Below, in pieces: positions 1 through 9,847 of a stretch of 56,970 nucleotides of DNA (the first letter of the stretch is position 1; every line of letters starts with the position of its first letter). Source of the stretch: Gammaproteobacteria bacterium (GTDB lineage: Bacteria > Pseudomonadota > Gammaproteobacteria > Pseudomonadales > Azotimanducaceae); NCBI GenBank assembly GCA_002725995.1, contig PBRQ01000026.1, positions 1 to 56,970 of the forward strand, given 5' to 3'. Below the pieces are notes generated by a model. It made no database searches, was not told the origin of the DNA, and worked only from the letters and a program-made list of their open reading frames with translations. A program made the translations under genes and the position numbers.

Positions 1-389
1 TCAGCGGGCAATCATTAAGTCTCGCACCATGAACCAGAGAAAGGTACAAAACCTGCGATTAGCAGGCTAGACTGGAGTAACCATATGCAGAAAAGTGTCG
101 CTTAGAATTTAGTGCCAGTGGTCCCATATGGGCTGAGGACGTACAGATGCCGAGCCTAGCTGTAGTCTCTGCTGGATTTCACAATCGCTTTGATCATCCT
201 GAACCTGTGGTGACAAAAAGGTATGTGCGAATACTAAATACTGCAGAGGAGGGTGCGATACAGGTCTGGCTTGGTGAAAACGGGGTTGAGCGGGTTGAGA
301 GAACACGCACGCAGGCGCGCAGATTTTGGCATCGTCAATAGCAAAAAATCGGTAACAGAAGAGTCAGTAAAGGAAAAGTCAGTAAAAGA
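1..389. other. Left-edge stretch without a supported gene
   Basis: No open frame here has a recognisable domain, a convincing ribosome binding site or a family-like length. Short open frames exist on both strands (147-341 plus, 109-306 minus), but they overlap each other and neither protein resembles anything I know. Two short direct repeats of the form gtcagtaaaRgaaaa lie at about 364-392, just outside the cold-shock terminator. The far left end may hold the edge of a neighbouring gene, which cannot be decided from this window. Confidence 0.4.
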
Positions 390-420
390 AAAAGGGTAGG
401 ACCTAGGTCACTACCCTTTT
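390..420 (-). terminator. Rho-independent terminator of the cold-shock gene
   Basis: A ten-base inverted repeat (arms 390-399 and 411-420, reading AAAAGGGTAG and its complement) is followed on the minus strand by a U-rich run. It sits about 24 bases past the stop codon of the cold-shock gene, the expected place for an intrinsic terminator. The loop also contains a small palindrome, GACCTAGGTC. Confidence 0.75.
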
Positions 421-443
421 GTCTAGCTCGGCATTGTTATCCG

Positions 444-650
444 TCAAACTGCGACGATATTTGATGCCTGAGGACCTTTTTGTCCTTGTGTTACGGTGAA
501 CTCGACCTTTTGTCCTTCGGTCAGAGTTTTGAAGCCTGAGCTCTCGATAGCACTGAAGTGTGCAAATACATCGGGGCCTGAATCCTGAGCGATAAAACCA
601 AAGCCTTTAGATTCGTCGAACCATTTAACGGTTCCAGTAGAGGTAGACAT
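444..650 (-). CDS. Cold-shock domain protein (CspA family)
   Basis: This 68-residue protein is a single cold-shock domain, a small five-stranded OB fold that binds single-stranded RNA or DNA and acts as an RNA chaperone in the cytoplasm. The family signature is plain: [15 protein letters not shown] holds RNP1 at about residues 6-20, DVFAHFS is RNP2 at about 27-33, and the C-terminal [16 protein letters not shown] is typical. RNP2 has Ala where most homologues have Val (DVFVHFS), a mild change. The gene stands alone, with its own promoter and a leader of about 150 bases, then a terminator. That leader length is what cspA-type genes use for temperature control of mRNA stability and translation, so cold induction is likely but inferred. 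Bacteria carry several paralogues and I cannot say which one this is. Confidence 0.95.
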   Translation of the reverse strand: MSTSTGTVKWFDESKGFGFIAQDSGPDVFAHFSAIESSGFKTLTEGQKVEFTVTQGQKGPQASNIVAV

Positions 651-805
651 AATATTTTCCTATTTAGTCATGCGTAATTGCGGCCTTTCTAACGAGGCCA
701 TTTGGCTGGAGGTGGTGCTATTACTTATGATAATCAGGACGAGGAACTAATAGGGACTTCGAAAAGTTGTGCATAAATATTAAGACGTACTCGCAAGCGC
801 TGGAA

Positions 806-833
806 ATTATATACAGCTTTGACCGATAGTCAA
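806..833 (-). promoter_or_regulatory. Sigma-70 promoter and long 5' leader of the cold-shock gene
   Basis: On the minus strand TTGACT (828-833) is followed after 16 bases by TATAAT (806-811), a near-consensus promoter. Transcription would begin near 799, leaving a leader of about 148 bases before the ATG at 650. The leader contains a GGCC...GGCC hairpin at about 681-698 and an AGGAAAA ribosome site next to the start codon. Confidence 0.7.
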
Positions 834-933
834 TAATTAACAGCTTGAATATTCAACCGGGCAGGGTTTCTCTTGCATCTGCAGCGAATGAACGCGATGC
901 TGCGAGCCCACTAATAGAGGCAATGAGACGAAT

Positions 934-1788
934 ATGGCAAGTGCATTGCAATCTTTACTAGGGCAACTCGACCTGGAGCAGATTGAAACCAACCTCTTTC
1001 GCGGCACCAGTGATTCCCTGGGACCTCCCCGGGTGTTTGGAGGCCAGGTTATCGGGCAGGCCCTGATTGCCGCGCTAAATACAGTTGCAGACAAGCCTTG
1101 CCACTCCTTGCATGGTTATTTTCTCCGCCCAGGGAATCCTCTAATTCCTATTGTCTATGAGGTCGATCGCATTAGGGATGGACGCAGTTTCACAACCCGC
1201 AGGGTTGTTGCTATCCAGGCCGGTGAGGCCATATTCAATATGTCCGCGTCATTTCAGAAGATGGAAGAAGGTTTGAGCCATCAGGCATCAATGCCGGATG
1301 TGCTCGACCCTGATGAAATCATTTCCGATCGTGATCGGCTCACCGCAAACCTGGATGCTTTACCGGAAGACATGCGGGAAATGATGAGTCGGGAAAGGCC
1401 GATTGAAATGAAAAGAGTCGAGCCGATTGACTATCTTAACCCTCGCAAACAACCTCCGTACCAGCACGTATGGGTACGTGCGGGAGAACCACTTCCCGAC
1501 GATACTGCACTGCACCAGTGTCTGCTTGCCTATGCGTCTGACCTGGGAATTCTTGGTACCAGTGCCTTACCTCACGGAAAATCGTTTCTGACCGGGTTGA
1601 TGACTGCCAGTCTCGATCACGCCATGTGGTTTCACCGACCCTTTCGTTTCGATGAGTGGATTCTGTTTGCTCAGGATAGTCCGGCTGCGGGTGGGGCCAG
1701 GGGTTTTAACCGCGGTACGATGTTCTCGAGGGACGGTGTGCTGATAGCCTCGGTAGCACAGGAAGGACTGATCAGGGTTGTTCAGTAG
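934..1788 (+). CDS. tesB: Acyl-CoA thioesterase II (TesB type)
   Basis: This enzyme hydrolyses medium- and long-chain acyl-CoA to free fatty acid and CoA in the cytoplasm. The 284-residue length matches TesB, which has two hot-dog domains. Family motifs are visible: RVFGGQVIGQAL near residue 32, the ASFQK end of the first hot dog, YASDLGILGTSALPHG with the expected catalytic Asp near residue 203, LDHAMWFHRPF near 227, and SVAQEG near the C-terminus carrying the catalytic Gln. The start ATG is preceded by a weak purine-rich site. The gene is monocistronic and convergent with hisC, separated by only 38 bases. Its physiological role is usually overflow relief of fatty acid metabolism; nothing nearby narrows it. 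Confidence 0.95.
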   Translation: MASALQSLLGQLDLEQIETNLFRGTSDSLGPPRVFGGQVIGQALIAALNTVADKPCHSLHGYFLRPGNPLIPIVYEVDRIRDGRSFTTRRVVAIQAGEAIFNMSASFQKMEEGLSHQASMPDVLDPDEIISDRDRLTANLDALPEDMREMMSRERPIEMKRVEPIDYLNPRKQPPYQHVWVRAGEPLPDDTALHQCLLAYASDLGILGTSALPHGKSFLTGLMTASLDHAMWFHRPFRFDEWILFAQDSPAAGGARGFNRGTMFSRDGVLIASVAQEGLIRVVQ

Positions 1789-1826
1789 CCCAGTTGAGTA
1801 ACCCTCTGTCAATCGTTTGGCATTGC

Positions 1827-2894
1827 TTACAGAGACTTGATTGTATCAACCAGTTTCTTGTTTTCCTGTGGCAGACCGATGGAAATCCGCAGCTTATCAG
1901 CCACTTTCTCATCAGCGAAATAGCGCACGAGTATTCCCTTCGCTTTTAGCTCCTCATAGAGCTGTTTTGCAGTAAAGGTGAATTCGACAGGAACTGTCAC
2001 CAGCAGGAAGTTTGTCTGGCTTTCCTCGCTGGTAAGGCCCAACTCGAGGAAAGATTCGCTCAGTTTATTGCGCTCGCCAGCAACCCGGTGGCAATTTTTC
2101 ATGGCGTAGTCGCGGTTGGAGATTGCTGTTTCGGCAATCTGCTGGCCAATCAGGTCCAGGTTGTAGCTGTCGCGAGTCTTATCCATCATGGGTTTGATCA
2201 ACTCTTCTGGGCCAATTCCGTAACCGAACCGAAGGCCCGCCAGGGAATATCCCTTGCTCAAGGTTCTCAGGATGATGACATTATCATTGTCGCGAACAAG
2301 CGGCATGGAGTCGTAGTCGGCGTCTACAAAGTCCACATAAGCTTCATCGATAAGCAGCACCGAATTCAGTTCCGAAGCAATGGTAGTAAGTGTATCGGTA
2401 TCAACTAGTTTGCCTGATGGCGCATGCGGATTAACAAGGAATGTCAGTTTGCAGTTTGCCTCATTTATTTGCTGTGTGAAGTTGCTGGGCAGCGACCAGT
2501 CATCATTCAGTGGAATCATAACGGAAGGACAATCCTGAATTTGGGCTAAAACGGGATACAGGGAATAGGTGGGGCTGGTCATGCCGATTGCTTCACCTGG
2601 ATTGACGAAGGTGGTAATGAGCAGCCGCAAGAGTTCATCCCCACCTCGGGTGGCGATGATATTACTGCGCTCAACCTCATGCAGCGAAGCAGCGAGCTCT
2701 CGAAATTTGTCTGCCCTTGCGGGTGGGTAGCGACGTAGTGACTCACTGCTGAAATTAGCTATTACATCTTGGATATCCGGCGCCGGCGGGTAGGGGTTCT
2801 CATTAGTATTGAGCTTTATGGTATTCCTGCCTTCCGGCTGCTCTCCGGAAACATACCCCTGCATTTTTTTGATATTTTCTCTTTCGTAATACAT
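1827..2894 (-). CDS. hisC: Histidinol-phosphate aminotransferase
   Basis: This pyridoxal phosphate enzyme of fold type I transaminates imidazole acetol phosphate with glutamate in histidine synthesis. The 355 residues fit HisC. Visible features are the N-terminal KLNTNENPYPP motif (about 28-38), the ARGGDELL segment, NPHAPSG near 153, and the lysine motif RTLSKGYSLAGLRFGYG near 210-226 that forms the Schiff base, followed by the RISIG substrate motif near the end. It is the last gene of a minus-strand run and lies six bases past the methyltransferase. No other his gene is nearby, so it is separated from any histidine operon. Related HisC/Cobc-type transaminases can act on other substrates such as aromatic amino acids, so the exact substrate is inferred. 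Confidence 0.88.
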   Translation of the reverse strand: MYYERENIKKMQGYVSGEQPEGRNTIKLNTNENPYPPAPDIQDVIANFSSESLRRYPPARADKFRELAASLHEVERSNIIATRGGDELLRLLITTFVNPGEAIGMTSPTYSLYPVLAQIQDCPSVMIPLNDDWSLPSNFTQQINEANCKLTFLVNPHAPSGKLVDTDTLTTIASELNSVLLIDEAYVDFVDADYDSMPLVRDNDNVIILRTLSKGYSLAGLRFGYGIGPEELIKPMMDKTRDSYNLDLIGQQIAETAISNRDYAMKNCHRVAGERNKLSESFLELGLTSEESQTNFLLVTVPVEFTFTAKQLYEELKAKGILVRYFADEKVADKLRISIGLPQENKKLVDTIKSL

Positions 2895-2900
2895 GACTAC

Positions 2901-3401
2901 CTAATTACTTGCACAAATTTGTTGCGTCATCGCGGGCTTGGGGTCAGCCACATAGCCCTGATTGAAACTGATAATGTTCAATGGCTCCCCAAACACATCC
3001 CTGAGTTCATCTATTTTTAGCAGGAAATCCGGGTTACTGGGTTTGCCGTATTGTTCGTTCCCCACCATATAAGTTTCATAGATTAAAACGCCGTTCGCCG
3101 ACAGTGATTTTGTGATATTACCGAATAGAGGCCGGTGTAAATAGTTGGTCACCACTATGCCCTCAAATAATTCATCAAAAGGCCAGGGGTTTCCATCTTC
3201 AAGGTTTGTCGACAGAATTCGGCAGTCATCACGGGATTCAAGGTCGCTGATGCCGCTGATATCAAGGTCGACGGCGGTTACTTTAAAACCCTCAACCAGG
3301 AGGTGGCGTGTGTGCCTGCCGGTACCACAGGCAAGGTCGAGCACATTTCCACCCCGGGGAATGTGCTTAAGGTGTCTTACTAACCAGCTACTGGGTTGCA
3401 T
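2901..3401 (-). CDS. Class I SAM-dependent methyltransferase
   Basis: A 166-residue Rossmann-fold methyltransferase. Motif I, VLDLACGTGRHTRHL (about residues 20-34), binds S-adenosylmethionine. AVDLDIS is the acidic end of strand 2, and EGIVVTNYLHRPLF is the family's catalytic-side loop. It resembles small TehB-like and cyclopropane-type class I enzymes, but no substrate motif is obvious. It lies between greB (24 bases upstream) and hisC (6 bases downstream) in the same orientation, so it is probably co-transcribed with both. The substrate is unknown. Confidence 0.8.
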   Translation of the reverse strand: MQPSSWLVRHLKHIPRGGNVLDLACGTGRHTRHLLVEGFKVTAVDLDISGISDLESRDDCRILSTNLEDGNPWPFDELFEGIVVTNYLHRPLFGNITKSLSANGVLIYETYMVGNEQYGKPSNPDFLLKIDELRDVFGEPLNIISFNQGYVADPKPAMTQQICASN

Positions 3402-3425
3402 TAAGGTGTACTGGAGTGAATAAAG

Positions 3426-3914
3426 TCATTCATTGGGCCACGGCTCATAGCTGACATCCACGATCGTCATTTTAGTATCGCCAATGGGCCTTTTTACGAT
3501 GACATCGTCACCATGGTTCTTGCCTAGCAGGCTCTTTGCCATGGGTGACTCCAGACTTATCCAGCCCTTTTTCAGGTCAAATTCATCAGCGCCGACTATT
3601 CGCAACTGACTGATTTTTCCATCCTCATCTTCGAGCTTTATCCAGGCACCAAAGAATACTTTTTCCTGATTGTCAGGTTTTCGATCAACTATTTCCAGAT
3701 TATCAAGTCGTTTGGTCAGGTAGCGGATGCGCTTGTCGATTTCGCGCAGATGCTTTTTTCCATAGATATAGTCTGCATTCTCTGAACGGTCACCCAATGC
3801 TGCGGCATCCGACACTTTTTGTGTTACTTCGGGCCTTTTTTCCCGCCAGAGATAGTTCAATTCATCTCGGAGTTTGCGAACACCCTGAGGTGTAATGTAC
3901 ACCTTGGAACCCAT
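3426..3914 (-). CDS. greB: Transcript cleavage factor GreB
   Basis: GreB enters the secondary channel of RNA polymerase and stimulates cleavage of backtracked transcripts. The 162-residue protein has the N-terminal antiparallel coiled coil with the tip acidic pair in the ALGDRSENADYIYGKK motif (about 40-55) and the C-terminal FKBP-like domain ending in SYEPWPNE. The KKHLREIDKRIRYL stretch is typical of GreB rather than GreA. Its ATG overlaps the stop codon of the upstream phytase gene in a TAATG arrangement, which suggests translational coupling. The conserved pairing of these two genes is not known to me and may be lineage specific. Confidence 0.95.
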   Translation of the reverse strand: MGSKVYITPQGVRKLRDELNYLWREKRPEVTQKVSDAAALGDRSENADYIYGKKHLREIDKRIRYLTKRLDNLEIVDRKPDNQEKVFFGAWIKLEDEDGKISQLRIVGADEFDLKKGWISLESPMAKSLLGKNHGDDVIVKRPIGDTKMTIVDVSYEPWPNE

Positions 3915-4960
3915 TATTTACCTGCTATTTTGTCGATTTGTTTTTGTATCAAACGCCAGTCGACAACTTTAAAATTCTGGTGTTGGGGGCTGCCATCGGG
4001 AGATTTATTTTTATCGTCATGAGCGATAAAGAATCCGGATGGAAACCGTGGGCCATAGTTGACACTGCTGACATCAATCCCATCTGACTTACTGGTGCCG
4101 TCAATCTTCCCATTTGCTTCTATCCTAAACGTTGCCAGTTGCTTGTTGCTCACCCTGTCAAATATCGCATACCTGCTGTTGCCCTGGGATGAAACAAGAA
4201 AGTAACCCTTCCCATTACCTGAATCATAAATCGTCATGCCCTCAAGGTTTGCTCTCAATGAGCCCAGCCAGCTCAGGCTAGCGATTTTCTCACCCCTGTC
4301 TCCACCCGGACGGGCGTCATATTTCCATATACCCGAAGACTCCTCTGCGATATAGAGTGTGCCGTGGTCGTCATCTGCTACACAACCTTCGGCATTGCTG
4401 TCCAACTTGAAATGGCGCACCTGCTCTACGGACCAGTGCAAATTAGAGTTGACCATGAACTGGCGGACCTCATCGAGGCTGTTGGTAACGAAGTAGTAGA
4501 GCTGGTTGGCGTCTTTAAATAGACACAGGCCGCGAGTTTGATGCAATCCGGTATCGGCATTCTTAGCCGTCAGGTGAATGAGTTTTAAGTTTGTTGGGTC
4601 GATGGTAAGTAGCGAAACGTAATTGTGCCACCAGTGACTGACAGCGATAACAGCTATAGTTTTACCTTCGTGGGAATAGCCGTAGCGGATGTCAATGTTA
4701 TTTGGAGAGCCGCCTTCAAGAAATTGTAGTTGTTTCCCCTCAAGGCTGTAGACGAGAATTCCTACCGGTTCAGGTGGCGCTTGATTGCTTTGCTTCAGCG
4801 TTGCAAGGATCAGTGAGTCTTCTGGATTGCTCTTGTTTACCCATATGGCAATGTCATCCAGGGAATCACCCGGGAAAGGGGAGGGTGCAGTTTCTGTGTT
4901 TGCGCCTACCGAGAACAGGGAGAAAGCCAGCAGAATGGATTGCCAAAGGGACTCAAGCAT
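3914..4960 (-). CDS. Secreted beta-propeller phytase (3-phytase)
   Basis: This is an exported six-bladed calcium-dependent phytase that releases phosphate from inositol hexakisphosphate. The first about 22 residues form a signal peptide. Family motifs follow in order: DDIAIWV (about 35-41), NNIDIRYGY, EGCVADDDHGTLYIAEE, ANLEGMTIY, YFLVSSQGNSRYAIFDR, DGTSKSDGIDV and FPSGFFIAHDDKN. These supply the calcium and phosphate ligands. The 348-residue length matches bacterial beta-propeller phytases. It follows dgkA by six bases and overlaps greB, so it belongs to a minus-strand run. Phytase is normally phosphate-starvation related, but no Pho box was recognised. A broader inositol-phosphate or organophosphate substrate is possible. 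Confidence 0.9.
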   Translation of the reverse strand: MLESLWQSILLAFSLFSVGANTETAPSPFPGDSLDDIAIWVNKSNPEDSLILATLKQSNQAPPEPVGILVYSLEGKQLQFLEGGSPNNIDIRYGYSHEGKTIAVIAVSHWWHNYVSLLTIDPTNLKLIHLTAKNADTGLHQTRGLCLFKDANQLYYFVTNSLDEVRQFMVNSNLHWSVEQVRHFKLDSNAEGCVADDDHGTLYIAEESSGIWKYDARPGGDRGEKIASLSWLGSLRANLEGMTIYDSGNGKGYFLVSSQGNSRYAIFDRVSNKQLATFRIEANGKIDGTSKSDGIDVSSVNYGPRFPSGFFIAHDDKNKSPDGSPQHQNFKVVDWRLIQKQIDKIAGK

Positions 4961-4966
4961 TATTGG

Positions 4967-5368
4967 CTACAGTATTTCCAGTCGAGTGACGAGCATGGCA
5001 AGCCAGACGGCGCCAGCGAGAATCAGAGAGATCATTACCGCGGCGGAGCCATAGTCCTTTGCCAAGGCTGAAATGGGGTGCTGCTCCGTGCCAATTCTAT
5101 CGATCGCGGCCTCCACGGCAGAATTAAGGAGTTCTACGACGAGCACCAGCAGCCAAACTGCCATCAGCAATACAAAATCAAGGAGTGAGTCAGCGATCCA
5201 GATCCCGGCGGGGATAGCAAGAAGCAGCACGGCCAATTCCTGACGGAAGGCGGATTCATGCTTAAAGGCTGCTATGAGCCCTTTGAGAGAAAAGCGGGTA
5301 GCGTTAATAAGGTGACGTAATCCGGTATTGGATGCTTTATCGAAATCTGATTCTGCTTGCTGGTTCAT
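4967..5368 (-). CDS. dgkA: Diacylglycerol kinase
   Basis: DgkA is a small inner-membrane kinase that phosphorylates diacylglycerol to phosphatidic acid and so recycles the lipid left by glucan or LPS modification. I place the start at the internal ATG (MNQQAESDF), because the upstream 45 residues are non-homologous and the resulting 133 residues fit the family. Three membrane helices follow an amphipathic N-terminal helix. The catalytic signature VELLNSAVEAAIDRIG at about residues 79-94 and the conserved LAKDYGSAAVMI segment are present. It is the first gene of the run dgkA-phytase-greB-methyltransferase-hisC and is divergent from clpB. Confidence 0.93.
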   Translation of the reverse strand: MNQQAESDFDKASNTGLRHLINATRFSLKGLIAAFKHESAFRQELAVLLLAIPAGIWIADSLLDFVLLMAVWLLVLVVELLNSAVEAAIDRIGTEQHPISALAKDYGSAAVMISLILAGAVWLAMLVTRLEIL

Positions 5369-5477
5369 GACTGGCTTTTGAAGGGCTAAAGGGCTTGACG
5401 GGAGGAGCTGATAAATTGCCATAGGCCTCAACCCAAAGCAACTGGTATTGTAAGGGATTGATGTGGCATTTGTGGCT

Positions 5478-5506
5478 CTTGAATCACCCCAGAGTGCCCC
5501 CACTAT
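5478..5506 (+). promoter_or_regulatory. Sigma-32 (heat-shock) promoter of clpB
   Basis: CTTGAA at 5478-5483 and CCCCACTAT at 5498-5506 are separated by 14 bases. The sigma-32 consensus is CTTGAA, a 13-15 base spacer, then CCCCATNT. The element lies 31 bases before the clpB start codon, so it gives a short leader. No CIRCE element was seen. Confidence 0.85.
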
Positions 5507-5537
5507 AAATGGCAGTATGGGCGATTAGGTTACCAGT

Positions 5538-8111
<2,574 letters not shown>

Positions 8112-8134
8112 AAAGCAGGAAACTTCCATTTGCA

Positions 8135-8150
8135 CTGTACATATAGACAG
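8135..8150 (+). promoter_or_regulatory. LexA box 1 (CTGT-N8-ACAG)
   Basis: CTGTACATATAGACAG matches the gammaproteobacterial LexA operator CTGT-N8-ACAG exactly and has the usual AT-rich core. It overlaps a possible promoter formed by TAGACA (8144-8149) and TATATG (8167-8172) with a 17-base spacer. Together with the second box 27 bases on, it implies tight SOS repression of the small gene downstream of clpB. Confidence 0.78.
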
Positions 8151-8161
8151 TAATCAGTATA

Positions 8162-8177
8162 CTGGTTATATGTACAG
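8162..8177 (+). promoter_or_regulatory. LexA box 2 (CTGG-N8-ACAG)
   Basis: CTGGTTATATGTACAG fits the core rule CTG-N10-CAG, with one departure from the strict CTGT half-site. Spacing to box 1 is 27 bases start to start, a little over two and a half helical turns. The outer arms of the two boxes also form a 12-base inverted repeat (8134-8145 against 8167-8178). Confidence 0.68.
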
Positions 8178-8196
8178 TAATCGGATGCTTAATTAC

Positions 8197-8487
8197 ATGG
8201 CTAAAAGAGAATTGTCTAAACGGCACTTGTCCGAAAAGCACTTGTCTAAAAGACACCCTGCTCAAAGACATCTGGCGGCTCGAGAGTTTGGTATGAATCA
8301 CTCGGAATTGGCGATGATGGCTGCGAAACGCATGTCCCGCTCAAAACAGAAAGAGAAGAATGGTCGTGTTATATGTCATCATTTAAGAATGATGCTTGTT
8401 TCTGGCGAGCCCGTTGTCTATGTTGCGAGACCCTCCGTTGCACCAGTGCATCATTGTGGCCAGCAACAGATTACCCTTGGATTCTAG
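8197..8487 (+). CDS. Small basic protein of unknown function, probably SOS-induced
   Basis: I do not recognise this 96-residue protein. I place the start at ATG 8197; ATG 8185 or 8293 are alternatives, while the longer open frame into clpB is excluded because it runs through the operator region. Residues 3-27 are five tandem pentapeptides, KRELS KRHLS EKHLS KRHPA QRHLA, encoded by 15-base repeats, giving a basic histidine-rich and probably helical segment. The rest (NHSELAMMAAKRMSRSKQ, then a GEPVVYVARPS stretch and a Cys/His-rich end) has no motif I can name and no membrane segment. Two LexA boxes sit 20-62 bases upstream. By analogy with SOS genes it could be a cell-division inhibitor, DNA-binding or toxin-like product, but that is only context. 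It does not resemble SulA, YebG or DinI. Confidence 0.6.
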   Translation: MAKRELSKRHLSEKHLSKRHPAQRHLAAREFGMNHSELAMMAAKRMSRSKQKEKNGRVICHHLRMMLVSGEPVVYVARPSVAPVHHCGQQQITLGF

Positions 8488-8504
8488 GCTGCTAATTCAC
8501 ACCG

Positions 8505-8597
8505 GAATTTGATTTCACCCAGTCTATTTATATAGGAGCTATCGATCTTAGAGTTGTCTATCCCAGAGCTAGCTGTACCAGAATTTGATTTCACCCA
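8505..8597. repeat. 17-base direct repeat at the 3' end of the cation transporter gene
   Basis: GAATTTGATTTCACCCA occurs at 8505-8521 and again at 8581-8597. The second copy encodes the last residues (GEIKF) of the cation efflux protein on the minus strand. The first lies beyond its stop codon and could also be read as LGEIKF in another frame, since the 76-base offset is not a multiple of three. It looks like a small duplication of the gene's 3' end rather than a mobile element. Confidence 0.6.
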
Positions 8598-9783
8598 ACC
8601 AGGTTATGGTTGCGGCTGCCTCGGCTAGAACCTTTTGTTGCTCGAACTTATCAGCAGCAGGGCACTCTGTTAGGTAGACCTCGATATTGATCACTTCACC
8701 CAGATAATGCAGTGTCAGTTTTTGCATATCCTCTACTGGTAGATGGTCGTTCCAGGCTTTTAACAATTCCCTTCTGGCCTCCACTCGAAGAGGCAGGGTG
8801 AGAACTTTAGCGTGCGCATCATCTTCAATATCGATATGGAAGGTGACGTCATTGATTTCCCTGAATTTGTAGCTCAACTGCTGGGTGACCCAGTCCCCAA
8901 TATAGTGACCCTCGGAGACGCTGATGGCAGGGTCGACCTGCAAGTGAATTTCGAGAATGACTGCGGGCCCCATTTTACGAGTTCTCAGACTGTGTACGCC
9001 GTGCACACCGGATGCATTCTCAATCGTTTTCTGAATATCTGCCACGGTAGATTCAGCGAGAGCCGTGTCCACCAGTTCTTCGATGCTCTCTTTGATGAGT
9101 TTCAAACCTACGAGTGCGATCATGAATGCAACACCTATAGCCGCGACCATTTCCAGCCAGGCAACACCAAGAATTGCGCCACCGACACCGATGAGCACGA
9201 TGACGGAGGACAGGGCGTCACTGCGATGGTGCCAGGCATTGGCGACCAGCAGATTTGATCCCGTTTTTTCGCCGATATTTCTGGTGATCTGATAAAGCCA
9301 TTCTTTTGCTCCCATGGAGACAACAGCAGCTACCAGTGCGGGCCAGGTTGGGATTTCCACTGATTGGATGTCGATCAGGCGAAGTACGCTATCGTAGACG
9401 AGGAATCCAGCCACTATGACGAGCACTGCGCCAAGAATCAAAGCACCGATCGCTTCAAAGCGAGCGTGACCGTAGGGGTGGTCCTCGTCAGGCTCTTCAG
9501 TACCAACGCGGTTTAGTATCCATACCATGATATCCGTGACGAGGTCTGAAAAAGAATGGATGCCATCTGCAATGAGCGCATGGGAATTCGAAAACCAACC
9601 AACAACTATTTTTAGCAGCACCAGGGTAAAGTCGATGACACCACTAAGCAGCAGCAAGTTTCTTGTTTGCTGCTGCTGTGGCAATGGCATCTTGGTTATT
9701 TCTTGATCAGGCATGGTCATTTGTGCAGAGGGTGGTTCAAGATACCAAAATCCTTTTGACATTGTTTGATTTGATTTCTTCAT
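8569..9783 (-). CDS. Cation diffusion facilitator, FieF/MamB-like
   Basis: This inner-membrane transporter exports divalent metal cations such as Zn(II), Fe(II) or Mn(II) in exchange for protons. The transmembrane metal site is visible as HALIADGIHSFSDLVTD (about residues 68-84) and HHRSDALSS (about 185-193). Six membrane helices span about 40-240, followed by a cytosolic domain. At 404 residues it is about 100 longer than E. coli FieF, with a 38-residue N-terminal extension containing a glutamine run and an extended C-terminal domain. The ATG at 9783 lacks a clear ribosome site, so one of the internal ATGs (near 9762 or 9720) may be the true start. It is divergent from the lhgO-like gene. 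The metal cannot be told from sequence. Confidence 0.88.
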   Translation of the reverse strand: MKKSNQTMSKGFWYLEPPSAQMTMPDQEITKMPLPQQQQTRNLLLLSGVIDFTLVLLKIVVGWFSNSHALIADGIHSFSDLVTDIMVWILNRVGTEEPDEDHPYGHARFEAIGALILGAVLVIVAGFLVYDSVLRLIDIQSVEIPTWPALVAAVVSMGAKEWLYQITRNIGEKTGSNLLVANAWHHRSDALSSVIVLIGVGGAILGVAWLEMVAAIGVAFMIALVGLKLIKESIEELVDTALAESTVADIQKTIENASGVHGVHSLRTRKMGPAVILEIHLQVDPAISVSEGHYIGDWVTQQLSYKFREINDVTFHIDIEDDAHAKVLTLPLRVEARRELLKAWNDHLPVEDMQKLTLHYLGEVINIEVYLTECPAADKFEQQKVLAEAAATITWLGEIKFWYS

Positions 9784-9847
9784 GGCTATGGGAAGACGAC
9801 TGGATGCCTGAGATAATCTTCCTTCCCTAGTCAGTTAGCCATCAACT

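Noticed and set aside
109..341. Overlapping short frames near the left edge
   Set aside because: No ribosome site, no recognisable motif and mutual overlap; probably chance.
5369..5503. Upstream 45-residue extension of DgkA
   Set aside because: Residues are unlike the family, and the region is the clpB promoter and intergenic space.
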